Virus record (IMG/VR): IMGVR_UViG_3300025466_000037
Location: 1 to 59,076 of that record
DNA length: 59,076 nucleotides
DNA from: a virus
Direction: 5' to 3' (one strand)
Part shown: positions 30,892 through 39,869 of the stretch, in pieces
Numbering within the stretch: position 1 is the stretch's first letter
Layout of the letters: every line of letters starts with the position of its first letter
The notes under the pieces: generated by a model
Told to the model about the DNA's origin: nothing
What the model saw: only the letters and a program-made list of their open reading frames with translations
The model's database searches: none
Position numbers and translations under genes: made by a program

Positions 30892-32348
30892 TATTTCACT
30901 CCATTAGCTTGAAGGATAGCTTTTGATCTTGGATCGTTTGGATTGGCTTTTGCCCAATCAACAGCTTGAGAATGTATATCAGCCTGACTTGCTTGTGGCC
31001 TTGGTGCTTGAATAGGAGCGTACTGCTTATTAGCCCTGTCTCTAGCCTGGTTCATTGATTTAACAATCGTATCTAAAGTTCTATCAAAAGCTTCTTTAGA
31101 CATTGATGGATCAAGAGATCCATAAAGATTCATAATCTTTTTGCCCTCGGCATCAGACAACGAACCCATACCCCTCATGTTTTGGATGGCAGATGAGAAC
31201 ACGCTAGACTTTAGCCCTTCCATATCTTTTATAAAGTCATGCTGAGCAGAAGGAAAGATTTGTCTTGGATCATATGATGCCATTCCATTCATTCGACCAG
31301 GATGGTTTCTTATTGTGTTAACAGCATCAAGTGTATTTTGGGCAGTATCGTTTGCAAGAGATCTCTTGGCCTCAAGTTCTTTATTTTTAGCATCAATTGC
31401 TTGTTGCTCTTTGTTTTCAGCATCAGTCCTTCGCCACTGATTTTGATCTTTAGATTCTTGAATACGAGACTGGGTAAGAGCATTGGTTAATGCATGAGTT
31501 GCATTAGCTTGTGCAAGAGCCGCCGTCCTATCCAAATGAGAAGAGCTTGTGGTTAATAACTGTTCTGCCAATTTATTTGCATCTTCATCTTTAATAAGCC
31601 CTGCTTTATAACGATCAGCAAATAAAATAGCTTGTTCTTTAAATGGACCATCCAAAGTGAGAGCCAACGCATCAAAAGGCGTACCCTCAGCACCCGTAGT
31701 AGGCAATAACCCCATTCTACGAAGATCTGAAGCGCCTTTGGCTGTTTCCATAAGCTCTTTAGGATCAAGACTATATAGCTGAGCAGATGCCTGCTTATTA
31801 AAGCCTGTTGTTCCGTCAGGATTCTTAAATAAATTGTCTCTGGCTGTTTGTATTTGATTCTTGCGTGTCTCTTCAGGAATCATTGACAAATACTTTTGAT
31901 CCCCAGTTACAGCGCCTAAACGCTGTGCAATTTGAGGATTAAATACGCTCTTCTCTAATCCGTTTTCATCTTTAATTGTTGTATAAAGCTGTGGCAATAA
32001 GGCCTTAACATCAGCATCTTTTTGAGCGGATATTCTGCTTTGCAATAAACCAAGTCTGGCTTGAGCCATTGGTATTTTATTTTTATCTTGCTCAGCTTGG
32101 TACTCGCCCATAGCGCCTGCGGCGTTACCCAAGGACTCACCAAAAGATCCAGATTTAGTTGGGGCTAAAAACCCCGCCGCAATCTTAAACCAAGGAGTTC
32201 CGCTACCCTTTTGAGCCAACAGTTCATCAAGATCAGACATTTGCTTGTTAAGCATAACCTGTTCTTTGGACTGACCACCAACACTTGATAGTGGAGCAGT
32301 AATATCAGAATTGTCTGATGCGCTAGATAAAGGTGTTTCTAATGCCAT
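30891..32348 (-). CDS. Probable internal virion protein (485 aa)
   Basis: The 485-residue protein is almost wholly helical, rich in Gln, Ala, Lys and Asp. It has an extended coiled-coil-like stretch (about 265-340, with QNQWRRTDAENKEQQAIDAK). It lies between other probable ejection proteins and shares its start base with the next stop. An internal-core or DNA-transfer role is inferred from composition and order. Confidence 0.6.
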   Translation of the reverse strand: MALETPLSSASDNSDITAPLSSVGGQSKEQVMLNKQMSDLDELLAQKGSGTPWFKIAAGFLAPTKSGSFGESLGNAAGAMGEYQAEQDKNKIPMAQARLGLLQSRISAQKDADVKALLPQLYTTIKDENGLEKSVFNPQIAQRLGAVTGDQKYLSMIPEETRKNQIQTARDNLFKNPDGTTGFNKQASAQLYSLDPKELMETAKGASDLRRMGLLPTTGAEGTPFDALALTLDGPFKEQAILFADRYKAGLIKDEDANKLAEQLLTTSSSHLDRTAALAQANATHALTNALTQSRIQESKDQNQWRRTDAENKEQQAIDAKNKELEAKRSLANDTAQNTLDAVNTIRNHPGRMNGMASYDPRQIFPSAQHDFIKDMEGLKSSVFSSAIQNMRGMGSLSDAEGKKIMNLYGSLDPSMSKEAFDRTLDTIVKSMNQARDRANKQYAPIQAPRPQASQADIHSQAVDWAKANPNDPRSKAILQANGVK

Positions 32349-32365
32349 TATTTATTCCTTAATTA

Positions 32366-33478
32366 TTAGCAAGATGGAATTGGATTACCATTTGCATCAG
32401 TCAACACTCCAGGATCTTGACTAACAGTTGTATTCAATCCACTTGATGTGTAAACTGGATTTCCATTTGCATCAGTTAAAACTTGAGCGGTTCCTGCACC
32501 AGTAGAAGGAGTTGAAGAAAAGAAGTTTGAAAGAGAAGCGATACCGCATTTGCCCAAAACACCTTGTGCAAGAGATCCAAGACCTGCAACCTGTGAAAGA
32601 GGTGAAGATGCATATGCACCAGGAATTGGTGCAGTCTTGATACAGCTTGTTGCTGTAGGCATTGTGAACCCTCTGAGAACGCAAGATTCCGCTTTTGCAA
32701 CAGATAATGGATACAAAGCTTTATTTTGAGCAATTGTGTATTGACACTGACCAAGTTTTGCAAGATTAGATGTGCAAGCAATACCAAGGTTAGATTGAAC
32801 ATTCGCCAAGCAACCAAGCAATTTACCTGCATTGAGTTGGTTAGCTGTCTGAGCCTTGGCTGTACAAATAGCTTGTGTATAGCCTGTTTTAAGCGCACAC
32901 GCTTGTTGTCCTGTAATACCTAGGTCAGCGTTAGCCAGTACCTGTCCAAGCGCTCCTGCACCCCTTTGTGAGCCAAATTGACCGCTTCCTACAATACCTG
33001 CTGTTGCTTGAGGTGCTAGGTTCTGAGCAATATTAGCTTGACCCAAGTTACCAATAGCATTAACTACGCACTTGGTATAAGGGTTCATGTAGTTCTGAGC
33101 CATCTGGGATATGCAAGAACCTGCAACTCCCGCCGCTGTCCCTGTTGCGGCGTTCAGCGTGGGCTGATAATTACCTGCATTTTGAGATGCTTGGCAAAAT
33201 GCCTGTGTCTGCAACCCTTGCGCTTGTATCGGGCCTGCCGTAGTTGCACTAGCTCCCCCTGACTGTGATTGTTTGGCAAGGTTGTTGAGGTAGCACATAT
33301 AAAACGCAGGAGCGGTTGTTGCCGTCTTTTGCGTAGTAGTGATAGGCGCTAAAGCACCACCCTGTAAAACAGAACCAGATGTCGCTCCACTAGCCTGTCC
33401 TAAGCACGCAGGTGCAGGATTTAAATTGGACGCTGTGGTCGCCGTAGGTGTTGCAGTATTTACTGATGAGAGTGCCAT
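32366..33478 (-). CDS. Cys-rich probable internal virion protein
   Basis: The 370-residue Ala/Gly/Gln/Thr-rich protein has a strikingly regular set of Cys (about fourteen), for instance AFYMCYLNN, GSCISQM, TKCVVN, QQACALK, QAICTAK, LLGCLAN and GQCQYT, and ends NPIPSC. Near the C-terminus VLTDANGNP occurs twice. Composition and position place it with the ejection proteins. The Cys pattern is unusual for that class and may serve disulphide or metal links in the virion. No domain recognised. Confidence 0.58.
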   Translation of the reverse strand: MALSSVNTATPTATTASNLNPAPACLGQASGATSGSVLQGGALAPITTTQKTATTAPAFYMCYLNNLAKQSQSGGASATTAGPIQAQGLQTQAFCQASQNAGNYQPTLNAATGTAAGVAGSCISQMAQNYMNPYTKCVVNAIGNLGQANIAQNLAPQATAGIVGSGQFGSQRGAGALGQVLANADLGITGQQACALKTGYTQAICTAKAQTANQLNAGKLLGCLANVQSNLGIACTSNLAKLGQCQYTIAQNKALYPLSVAKAESCVLRGFTMPTATSCIKTAPIPGAYASSPLSQVAGLGSLAQGVLGKCGIASLSNFFSSTPSTGAGTAQVLTDANGNPVYTSSGLNTTVSQDPGVLTDANGNPIPSC

Positions 33479-34791
33479 TATTTACCTTCCATGTATGACA
33501 AAGGACTCTTAGCCTTTGGTGGGATTTTATTTATAGATGCTGATCTTTTGTGTTCACGAATAGCCTCACGCATCTCGTCAAGCTTCTTAGCCCCTTCTTT
33601 ATTTGATCCACCACCTAAAGCGGTAACCAAAGATGCAGGGAATACGAACTCGCCATCAGCAATCATCGCATTAATGTGTCCACCCTCGGAGTGATTCTCA
33701 TAGTGCTTATGTGGGAATTGGTTCATAAAGTGGTGCAAAGACTCAGCCCCTGCCTTGTTAGAACCGTCTCCAAGAGCGGCGACAATGTCGGCATCCATAA
33801 CGTAGTCCCCATCCTTTAAAACCGCAGGGATGTCGTCTGATTGGCCTGTACCACGCCCTTGGGCATAGTGTCCAGTAATGCCAGTCACAAATTCAGGTTT
33901 ATGTGTGTGCGCCAATCCACCCTCCTTAAATCCAGTTGTTCTTTGCATATAAGGGAATACACCCCCGCTAGGCATAGCAGATCCAGTAATTAGATTAGGA
34001 GTTGTTGTCGCTCCTAAAATTTCTGAACTTGGGTTATAAAGCTGATTTTGCTGTGCAGGCGTAAGACCTGTCGTTGCAAGTGGCGATAAAAATGTTCCCG
34101 AACCACTTGATGTACCCGTAAATAAACCCGTTGGAGTCAAGGGAGAGCTTGGAGCGCTACTGTAATTATTGGTAACCGATTGAGTTGGAGTAGTAGGATT
34201 TGCAGAATAAGACTTTGAATTCAAGGGTGTTGATGTTGGAGCCAACATCTGTTTTACCCCTTGATTAATCCCTTGTTGAACTAACTTTTGTTGTAATCCA
34301 CTTGGTAATCCAGAAGATGCAGATCCAGGCACAGTTGCATCAGCACCTGTTGATGTTGTGTACTGACACAAAGCACCATTAAGCGTGTTTGCAGGAGTTG
34401 TTGGAGTTAAAGCATTACCAGAAGTTAAATTAGTTGTAGTTGCTTGAGGAGCGGTATAAGGGCTTCCATCAGCATTAACTGGTTGCTGAGTAATGGAGTC
34501 TTGAAAACCAGTGGGCGAGTTAGCGCTTGCCTCAAGAGCATTTCCTTCAGAAGTTACGGTTGATGTTGCGCCAGTAGGAACTGAGTCTGTGGCTGAGCTA
34601 ACAACTTGTGTTGCGCCATCAACAGCCGCCGCACTTCCTACGGCTTCACCAGTACCGAAAGTACCAACTGTCGCCGCATCTGTGCCAAGTCCTGCTCCTG
34701 CATCAATTAGCGTGGGACCAACTACATCTGTAGCCGCCACCGCCGCAGGCGCACTATCAGCCACTGCCCCCAATAACGCATCAAAGCCCAT
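33478..34791 (-). CDS. Virion protein with duplicated DGEFV motif
   Basis: The 437-residue protein has a long Ala/Gly/Thr/Ser-rich N-terminal half, then FKEGGLAHTHKPEFVTGI. Two homologous units follow: KDGDYVMDADIVAALGDGSN and IADGEFVFPASLVTALGGGSN, each continuing with K-x-GA and a helix. The latter motif is familiar from phage virion proteins of unknown function. It begins the ejection-protein block after the small acetyltransferase-like genes. Confidence 0.6.
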   Translation of the reverse strand: MGFDALLGAVADSAPAAVAATDVVGPTLIDAGAGLGTDAATVGTFGTGEAVGSAAAVDGATQVVSSATDSVPTGATSTVTSEGNALEASANSPTGFQDSITQQPVNADGSPYTAPQATTTNLTSGNALTPTTPANTLNGALCQYTTSTGADATVPGSASSGLPSGLQQKLVQQGINQGVKQMLAPTSTPLNSKSYSANPTTPTQSVTNNYSSAPSSPLTPTGLFTGTSSGSGTFLSPLATTGLTPAQQNQLYNPSSEILGATTTPNLITGSAMPSGGVFPYMQRTTGFKEGGLAHTHKPEFVTGITGHYAQGRGTGQSDDIPAVLKDGDYVMDADIVAALGDGSNKAGAESLHHFMNQFPHKHYENHSEGGHINAMIADGEFVFPASLVTALGGGSNKEGAKKLDEMREAIREHKRSASINKIPPKAKSPLSYMEGK

Positions 34792-34794
34792 AAC

Positions 34795-35247
34795 TTACTC
34801 CATAATTATCGAATACGTCTTCTCAAAATACTTTGCACCCATTCTTTCTAAGATAGGTCCGTAGTCCAAAAATGGTTTAACGTGAAATAAGATCCTCATT
34901 GGATTCCTCTTCTTTATCTCTTCCGTTGTCCACCTCAAAAACTGAATCCCTGTAAACCCCTTCCTGTAATCAGGATGAATGTACAAAACATCCGAACTGG
35001 CTGTAATACTATCTTTATAGTGCAGGTGTGAGAAAACAAACCACACCGAATATCCAACCAGTTTCCCATCATCTCTTACACCGTGCACCTCAATCATGTC
35101 TTGCTCGTGCATACTTGCGTACTTTTCAGTGTTCGGATTAAATTTAATTACATCTTGTCGTTCTGCGATTTCTTTGTAATGTAATTTGAATAAATCCTGC
35201 GCCTCATAAAAAAAAGAACGTCCCTCCTCTTTTTTAAACTCAATCAT
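34795..35247 (-). CDS. GNAT-fold acetyltransferase-like protein
   Basis: The 150-residue protein has a GNAT-like layout. DDGKLVGYSVWFVF forms the central strands, SSDVLYIHPDYRKGFTGIQFLRW resembles the acetyl-CoA-binding motif A (yVhPdyRgkGiG), and ILFHVKPFLDYGPILERMGAKYFEKTYS is the closing part. The loop reads YRKGFTG rather than R-x-x-G-x-G/A, so catalysis is uncertain. GNAT-like proteins occur at this place in several podoviruses, next to internal virion proteins. Confidence 0.65.
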   Translation of the reverse strand: MIEFKKEEGRSFFYEAQDLFKLHYKEIAERQDVIKFNPNTEKYASMHEQDMIEVHGVRDDGKLVGYSVWFVFSHLHYKDSITASSDVLYIHPDYRKGFTGIQFLRWTTEEIKKRNPMRILFHVKPFLDYGPILERMGAKYFEKTYSIIME

Positions 35248-35255
35248 TGTGTCTC

Positions 35256-35633
35256 CTATACCCTAGCCTCCAACTGATATTGTGGATTTGTTGATTTTTT
35301 CATATCCACACCGTTTGCATGAAGGGCTGTCATTATGTCGTGTTGTGGCCCCAGATTCATGTAAATTAGATCAATCTTATTTGTCTTAAGCATTGTCACA
35401 AAATAGTGAATTGCCTCCATCAAAGCAAGTGGAGCATCAGCGCTCACGAAAAACACCTTAGCAACATCTCTGTTAAGCATTTGTATATACATCAGCGTAT
35501 TTGTGTGTTGCATGATCTTTGTACCAGGCAACATAATAGCTTTATGCATTAACTTAATGGCAATATTTGGATTAATCCCATGCTTTTGGGCTGATGACGC
35601 AATAATTTCGGATGCTTTCATATTAATAAACAC
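35256..35633 (-). CDS. Small alpha/beta protein, possible GNAT relic
   Basis: The 125-residue protein has KVFFVSADAPLALMEAIHYFV and DLIYMNLGPQHDIMTALHANGV. Its strand-helix order recalls the second half of the neighbouring GNAT-like protein, but it lacks a clear acetyl-CoA loop. It overlaps its upstream neighbour by eleven bases. Function unknown. Confidence 0.5.
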   Translation of the reverse strand: MFINMKASEIIASSAQKHGINPNIAIKLMHKAIMLPGTKIMQHTNTLMYIQMLNRDVAKVFFVSADAPLALMEAIHYFVTMLKTNKIDLIYMNLGPQHDIMTALHANGVDMKKSTNPQYQLEARV

Positions 35634-35877
35634 TCTGTTGATTTTGCGATATGGACATTATCCCTACCAATTGTTGCGCCCAGTCTTGCCAAGTTTCAAA
35701 TCCTCTTGGATCAGGTATTGCACTTTGAACAAAATACCCAATACCCTGCATCCCAGAAGCCCAATCTCTCCACTTCTCCTCTGGTACAGTACCCAGTTGA
35801 TTAGACGCAAATTGTTGAGCCATCGAAGCACACCAGTAATCCCAAGTCATACCACGGGGGTCGTATGTGGTCGTCAT
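35623..35877 (-). CDS. Small Trp/Gln-rich virion-module protein
   Basis: The 84-residue protein has several Trp (DYWCASMAQQF, KWRDWASGM, ETWQDWAQQL) in repeated W-x-x-W settings. It lies directly after the nozzle gene, sharing one base. Probably a small tail or assembly protein; unknown. Confidence 0.55.
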   Translation of the reverse strand: MTTTYDPRGMTWDYWCASMAQQFASNQLGTVPEEKWRDWASGMQGIGYFVQSAIPDPRGFETWQDWAQQLVGIMSISQNQQSVY

Positions 35878-37901
35878 TATGGATTACCCGTTGAACGCTC
35901 ATCACCCATATCCACGCTCATAACGCAATTACCCAACTGATAATTGCCGTTAAAGTCATTACTGATGATGCGAAGTCTCATTTCTCGTCTTTGTTCTTTC
36001 ATGTCAATCTTGAGTGTAGACGAGGTAAACGTATAGGGAACAGAATCTACGTCCGTTCCATCAGCATAGCCTTTACCCGTCACAATCAAAGACATTGTTC
36101 CCGATTGTACAAAGTCAGGCTCAAATCTCTCTAATCTGATCCACTTATTATCGTTAATCAGTTGTTGTTGACCCAGTCCACCACCAACCCATCCGAGGGA
36201 GTTTGTCTCAAAGTATGAGTTGATAGCATCTACGTTGGTCAAATAAACCTGATCCGTCCCAGTTTCGTGTTGCCAAAGGGTGTAAAACTGGTTCATAGTG
36301 ACCGTAATTGTCAGACCAGTACCGCTAGAAGGAGATCTGGCAACAGTACTTAGTGTTCCAGATAAAGCGTTTTGATATGAGCCACCATTTGCAATAGTGA
36401 GTCCAGTGACTGGCCCTGTGCCCCCTCCACCAGAGATACTTGATACCGTAAATACAGCAGGGCTACCCGCTCCACCTTTTAAAGTAACTACGTCACCAAC
36501 AGCGTAAGTTGTACCACCACTGACAATACTTTCTGCGGTTACTTGGTAGGCTGTAGGGGTGTTTTGTGCCCAAATAGGGTATCTAAATACCTCTGAGAAC
36601 ACTCCTGCTGATCTTTGTGCGCCTAGTGCTTGACCTGCGTCATACCAGGTTTGTTCACGGACGTTATAGATGATCGCATCCGTGCACTCAGTTGCGGAAC
36701 CCTTTGGATAGAACCACCAAATCTCTCCCCAACGAGTAATCTTAGTTGCCCAAACCTTTTGCCTCTGATCTGTATTAATGTTGTCAAAGAAGTAGTTGAT
36801 GTTGACATTGTTGGGTATCTCCTGAACCACACCGTTGTAAGATAAGAACCTATCCACACCAACCCAGTAATAAATGCCATCGTACTCAACCACGGAGTTA
36901 GATGACATGATTGTGGTGGCTGTAGAGATAATGTCATATCTCCAGTACAGCGTAGAAGTGCCTACAGTCTGCGGAGAATAAGTTACCCTGGTCAACTGAT
37001 CCAAAGACCAGAAAAGCCCCGCAGGAGACGTTGTACCGCCTCTAAGTGGCATTCCCTTGACAACTTTAGTTCCAGATACGTTATTGGCGTTGGCATCAGA
37101 TCCAACCCAGTTATTAAAGTTGCCTGCTGAACAGTTCTGGATAAGACCATTGTTACCGTAAACAAATAGGTAGGGATAGAGCATACACGCCCCACCGCTC
37201 ACAGATATGTTGTTGTTAAAGGTAAAAGTGGTGGATGATGATCCAGTAATGGCATTGTTAACAGTTACAGTGGTATTTCCACCAGAAACCACTACAGCAG
37301 TCACCACAGTATTCGCAGATACTCCAGTTCCAGTCACCGTTTGATTAACGCCAATCAGATAGTTAGAACCAGTGATAACAATCGTTTCGGCATTAGGCGT
37401 ACCAGGCGTTCCAGTAGCTGTAAACACGCCAACTTGACTCATTGCACCGTAAGGGAAAGTACCTAGTAAAACAGGTGTATTAACTGTATTGTCAATGTCA
37501 GCCAAGTTTTGACCTGGGTGAGCAATCAGGTTCAGATTACCCGTACCGTTGGGGTCATAACCAATATCAAACTGCCATAAATTGTTGGCACTGGCAGTAA
37601 AGTTATTTAGCGTGATGGAGGTTGGACCATACCCAACACCATCATCATTATCTGTCTGCCAACCCTCTAAAAAGCTTTGGCTACCAGAGTAAACATAGTT
37701 GATGCCGTTTTGGGACTGCATAACCATCCCACGGCTAATCTCAGGAGCGTTAAGGAATATTGCCTTATAACCACCCATTTTCCTAGGTAATTTACGCTGA
37801 AAACGAACCCATTGACCGTCCACAAACGAGGGAGCGGCGAACTGAGTCCCGTCCCGCTGAATACCAGGATTGATGGCTAGGAGTGCAACCTTTAAGGTCA
37901 A
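35877..37901 (-). CDS. Tail nozzle / stabilisation protein
   Basis: The 674-residue protein begins LLAINPGIQRDGTQFAAPSFV and GQWVRFQRKLPRKMGGY, the opening seen in P22 gp10/T7 gp12-type tail proteins. Propeller-like repeats follow (YYWVGVDRFLSYNG, IIYNVREQTWYD). Two Thr/Gly/Val-rich insertions (about 150-235 and 450-540) look like added beta domains. It would extend the short tail below the adaptor ring. Its position after the adaptor gene agrees. Confidence 0.68.
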   Translation of the reverse strand: MTLKVALLAINPGIQRDGTQFAAPSFVDGQWVRFQRKLPRKMGGYKAIFLNAPEISRGMVMQSQNGINYVYSGSQSFLEGWQTDNDDGVGYGPTSITLNNFTASANNLWQFDIGYDPNGTGNLNLIAHPGQNLADIDNTVNTPVLLGTFPYGAMSQVGVFTATGTPGTPNAETIVITGSNYLIGVNQTVTGTGVSANTVVTAVVVSGGNTTVTVNNAITGSSSTTFTFNNNISVSGGACMLYPYLFVYGNNGLIQNCSAGNFNNWVGSDANANNVSGTKVVKGMPLRGGTTSPAGLFWSLDQLTRVTYSPQTVGTSTLYWRYDIISTATTIMSSNSVVEYDGIYYWVGVDRFLSYNGVVQEIPNNVNINYFFDNINTDQRQKVWATKITRWGEIWWFYPKGSATECTDAIIYNVREQTWYDAGQALGAQRSAGVFSEVFRYPIWAQNTPTAYQVTAESIVSGGTTYAVGDVVTLKGGAGSPAVFTVSSISGGGGTGPVTGLTIANGGSYQNALSGTLSTVARSPSSGTGLTITVTMNQFYTLWQHETGTDQVYLTNVDAINSYFETNSLGWVGGGLGQQQLINDNKWIRLERFEPDFVQSGTMSLIVTGKGYADGTDVDSVPYTFTSSTLKIDMKEQRREMRLRIISNDFNGNYQLGNCVMSVDMGDERSTGNP

Positions 37902-39160
37902 AATGCACCTCCAACAATACCGATAGGCGCTTGGATGCCAGTTGAGGCAAATAAGACAGATTCAGTACCTGCCAAAGTAATTGCGACTTGACCAGTACCA
38001 GGTAAATAAATACCCGTATTTGTATTGCCAGAGAATGTAATAGATGGTGTACCTGCGGAACCAACTGGGAAGGCTGTAATCGTTACAGTTCCACTGGTCA
38101 CGCTGTTGGCGTTATAGACGTTCGTACCGTCACAAACAGCCATAACTGTATTACCTTGACCTACCGTAATCGTAGCCCCACCAGAGGCAGAAGTCTTAAC
38201 AGTTAATGTATAAGATCCAGTCGTGTTATTGGTAATTGAATAAAGCTGAACCGTAGAAGGCACAATCACAGTCGTGTTAGCAGTCAATACACCAGAGTAC
38301 TCTTGGATCGTATTAGATGCTTGAGACGAAGTTAATGTATAGGTGTATGGGCTTGATAGTCCAGTTAATGAAACAGCAAACTGGGTATAGGCAAAGCTGT
38401 TAGATCTTCCGTATCCGAATGTATCGTAGCCACTAGATCCGTTAGAAACAATAACAATAGACTCAGCCAATTGAAGCTGTTGGTTGGGGTTGCCGTCTAT
38501 CGTATCTGAACCACTTGGCGATAGAGTAACAATTCCAGATCCGTTATTTTTAACAATAACAAACCAATTGTTTCCTACGCTAGATGCGGTTGGCAGGGTA
38601 ATCGTTCCTGCACCAGAACTCCACACATAAAAGGAAGCTCTATTTTGAGGTGCAAGCGTTAGATTGGAATACTGAAGGGTAACGGGGTAGGCGCTGTTTA
38701 GAGTTGGCCCAATAGCCGTTAAACCGTATCCTGCTAGGGTTGAGGCACTGGCTGAGGATGTACCCACACCCATTGCGATATTAGCCCAAGTACCTGCCAC
38801 AGTCGTGTTATCAGTTACATAAATGTAATAGGTATTAACTGTCGCTGTCGTTGGTGCAACAGGTATGTTAATGATCGTACCGCCTTGGCTATCAGTAACT
38901 GTAAAAGCATACTGACCAGAGGTTCCTACGTTACGAACAATAATAGCCTGGCCTACAGATACTTGAGTTGCAGGGGGCATTGCAACTGTCAGACCTGAAG
39001 CCGTGGCTGTAATTTCGGTAATATTTGCCGCTATATTGCTTGTCTCTGTACCGTTAATAGGCCACTCTAAAGCAACGCTTTGGCTAATAGTTAAAGACTC
39101 ATATGCAACCTGAGAAGGAGATATAGTCTGTCCAGTAAATGGATTTACATATGTAGTCAT
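37898..39160 (-). CDS. Beta-rich tail or fibre protein (420 aa)
   Basis: The 420-residue protein is rich in Thr, Ser, Val, Gly and Asn, with many short beta repeats (for example GTITLPTASSVGNNWFVIVKN and VTLSPSGSDTIDG), as in trimeric phage fibre parts. It sits between adaptor and nozzle genes with four-base overlaps on both sides. A tail-attached fibre or appendage is the best reading; it has no recognised enzymatic domain. Confidence 0.6.
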   Translation of the reverse strand: MTTYVNPFTGQTISPSQVAYESLTISQSVALEWPINGTETSNIAANITEITATASGLTVAMPPATQVSVGQAIIVRNVGTSGQYAFTVTDSQGGTIINIPVAPTTATVNTYYIYVTDNTTVAGTWANIAMGVGTSSASASTLAGYGLTAIGPTLNSAYPVTLQYSNLTLAPQNRASFYVWSSGAGTITLPTASSVGNNWFVIVKNNGSGIVTLSPSGSDTIDGNPNQQLQLAESIVIVSNGSSGYDTFGYGRSNSFAYTQFAVSLTGLSSPYTYTLTSSQASNTIQEYSGVLTANTTVIVPSTVQLYSITNNTTGSYTLTVKTSASGGATITVGQGNTVMAVCDGTNVYNANSVTSGTVTITAFPVGSAGTPSITFSGNTNTGIYLPGTGQVAITLAGTESVLFASTGIQAPIGIVGGAF

Positions 39161-39819
39161 TAAGAATCCTTAGCGATAGTCTGACGATCACCCATACGCA
39201 GATCATCTTCAGTTTTAAGTGTAGAAAGTGATTTATCAAACATAGCCTGCCAAGTGGGTATCCTTGCATCATTCTTTAAGAATGGGGTCATCTGTAGTAA
39301 AGTACCAAAAAGCATGGCATTTGGAGCGTTTTGAGTTAACCAGTTAGTCTGATTAGTGCTTGATAAAGGCTGAATACGCTCATAAAACAATACCTCGAAC
39401 TGATAGGATTGATCAGGCGTAGGAGCTATATACCAATGCTCATAATCATAATCAGCGTAATAAACAGGGGGGCTTGTCTCTGTATTGTTAGGCCAATAAC
39501 TGGTCAAATACTCGTATTTTCTTAAGTAGATCGGTTGTTTTGCGCCAGATGCATCAATGTATTTAAGTGATACTGTTTTGCGCCACCGTGCAGGCTTAGG
39601 AATAACGGGGTTTCCTGAAACCATTGTGCTTTGTGCAACATTTAACTGGCCTAATGTCTTGATTTCCTGAGCAATTTCAAATTCGCAAAGGGAAATAGCA
39701 ACAGGCACTTGATTAACAACTGCTTGATCATTCCTCTCTAAGTACTCATAAATGGTACTTACAAGGCTGTCATAAGTCATCACCCAACTTGGAGTTGAGC
39801 TTATGGATGAGATTGTCAT
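39160..39819 (-). CDS. Head-tail adaptor-like protein
   Basis: The 219-residue helical protein begins near SLVSTIYEYLERND. It contains VPVAISLCEFEIAQEIKTLG, RWRKTVSLKYIDASGAKQPI and LMFGTLLQMTPFLKND-like text, a pattern found in T7 gp11/P22 gp4-type adaptors that dock to portal. It is the first gene after a strong promoter and is followed by fibre and nozzle genes, as in podoviruses. Confidence 0.65.
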   Translation of the reverse strand: MTISSISSTPSWVMTYDSLVSTIYEYLERNDQAVVNQVPVAISLCEFEIAQEIKTLGQLNVAQSTMVSGNPVIPKPARWRKTVSLKYIDASGAKQPIYLRKYEYLTSYWPNNTETSPPVYYADYDYEHWYIAPTPDQSYQFEVLFYERIQPLSSTNQTNWLTQNAPNAMLFGTLLQMTPFLKNDARIPTWQAMFDKSLSTLKTEDDLRMGDRQTIAKDS

Positions 39820-39840
39820 TGCGCCCCCTAATATACGCCT

Positions 39841-39869
39841 ATTTTAGATAGTATCGGGGGAAATGTCAC
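39841..39869 (-). promoter_or_regulatory. Sigma70-type promoter for tail/ejection genes
   Basis: On the minus strand GTGACA (39864-39869) and TAAAAT (39841-39846) are exactly 17 bases apart, each five of six to consensus. The -35 box overlaps the endolysin stop. The start site would be near 39834, ahead of AGGGGGCG and the 39819 start. This allows the tail and ejection operon to be transcribed by host RNA polymerase independently of the lysis genes. Confidence 0.65.

Noticed and set aside
32476-32898. 140-codon alternative frame inside the Cys-rich gene
   Set aside because: It starts mid-gene without a ribosome site and shows a Leu/Gln-biased shadow composition.
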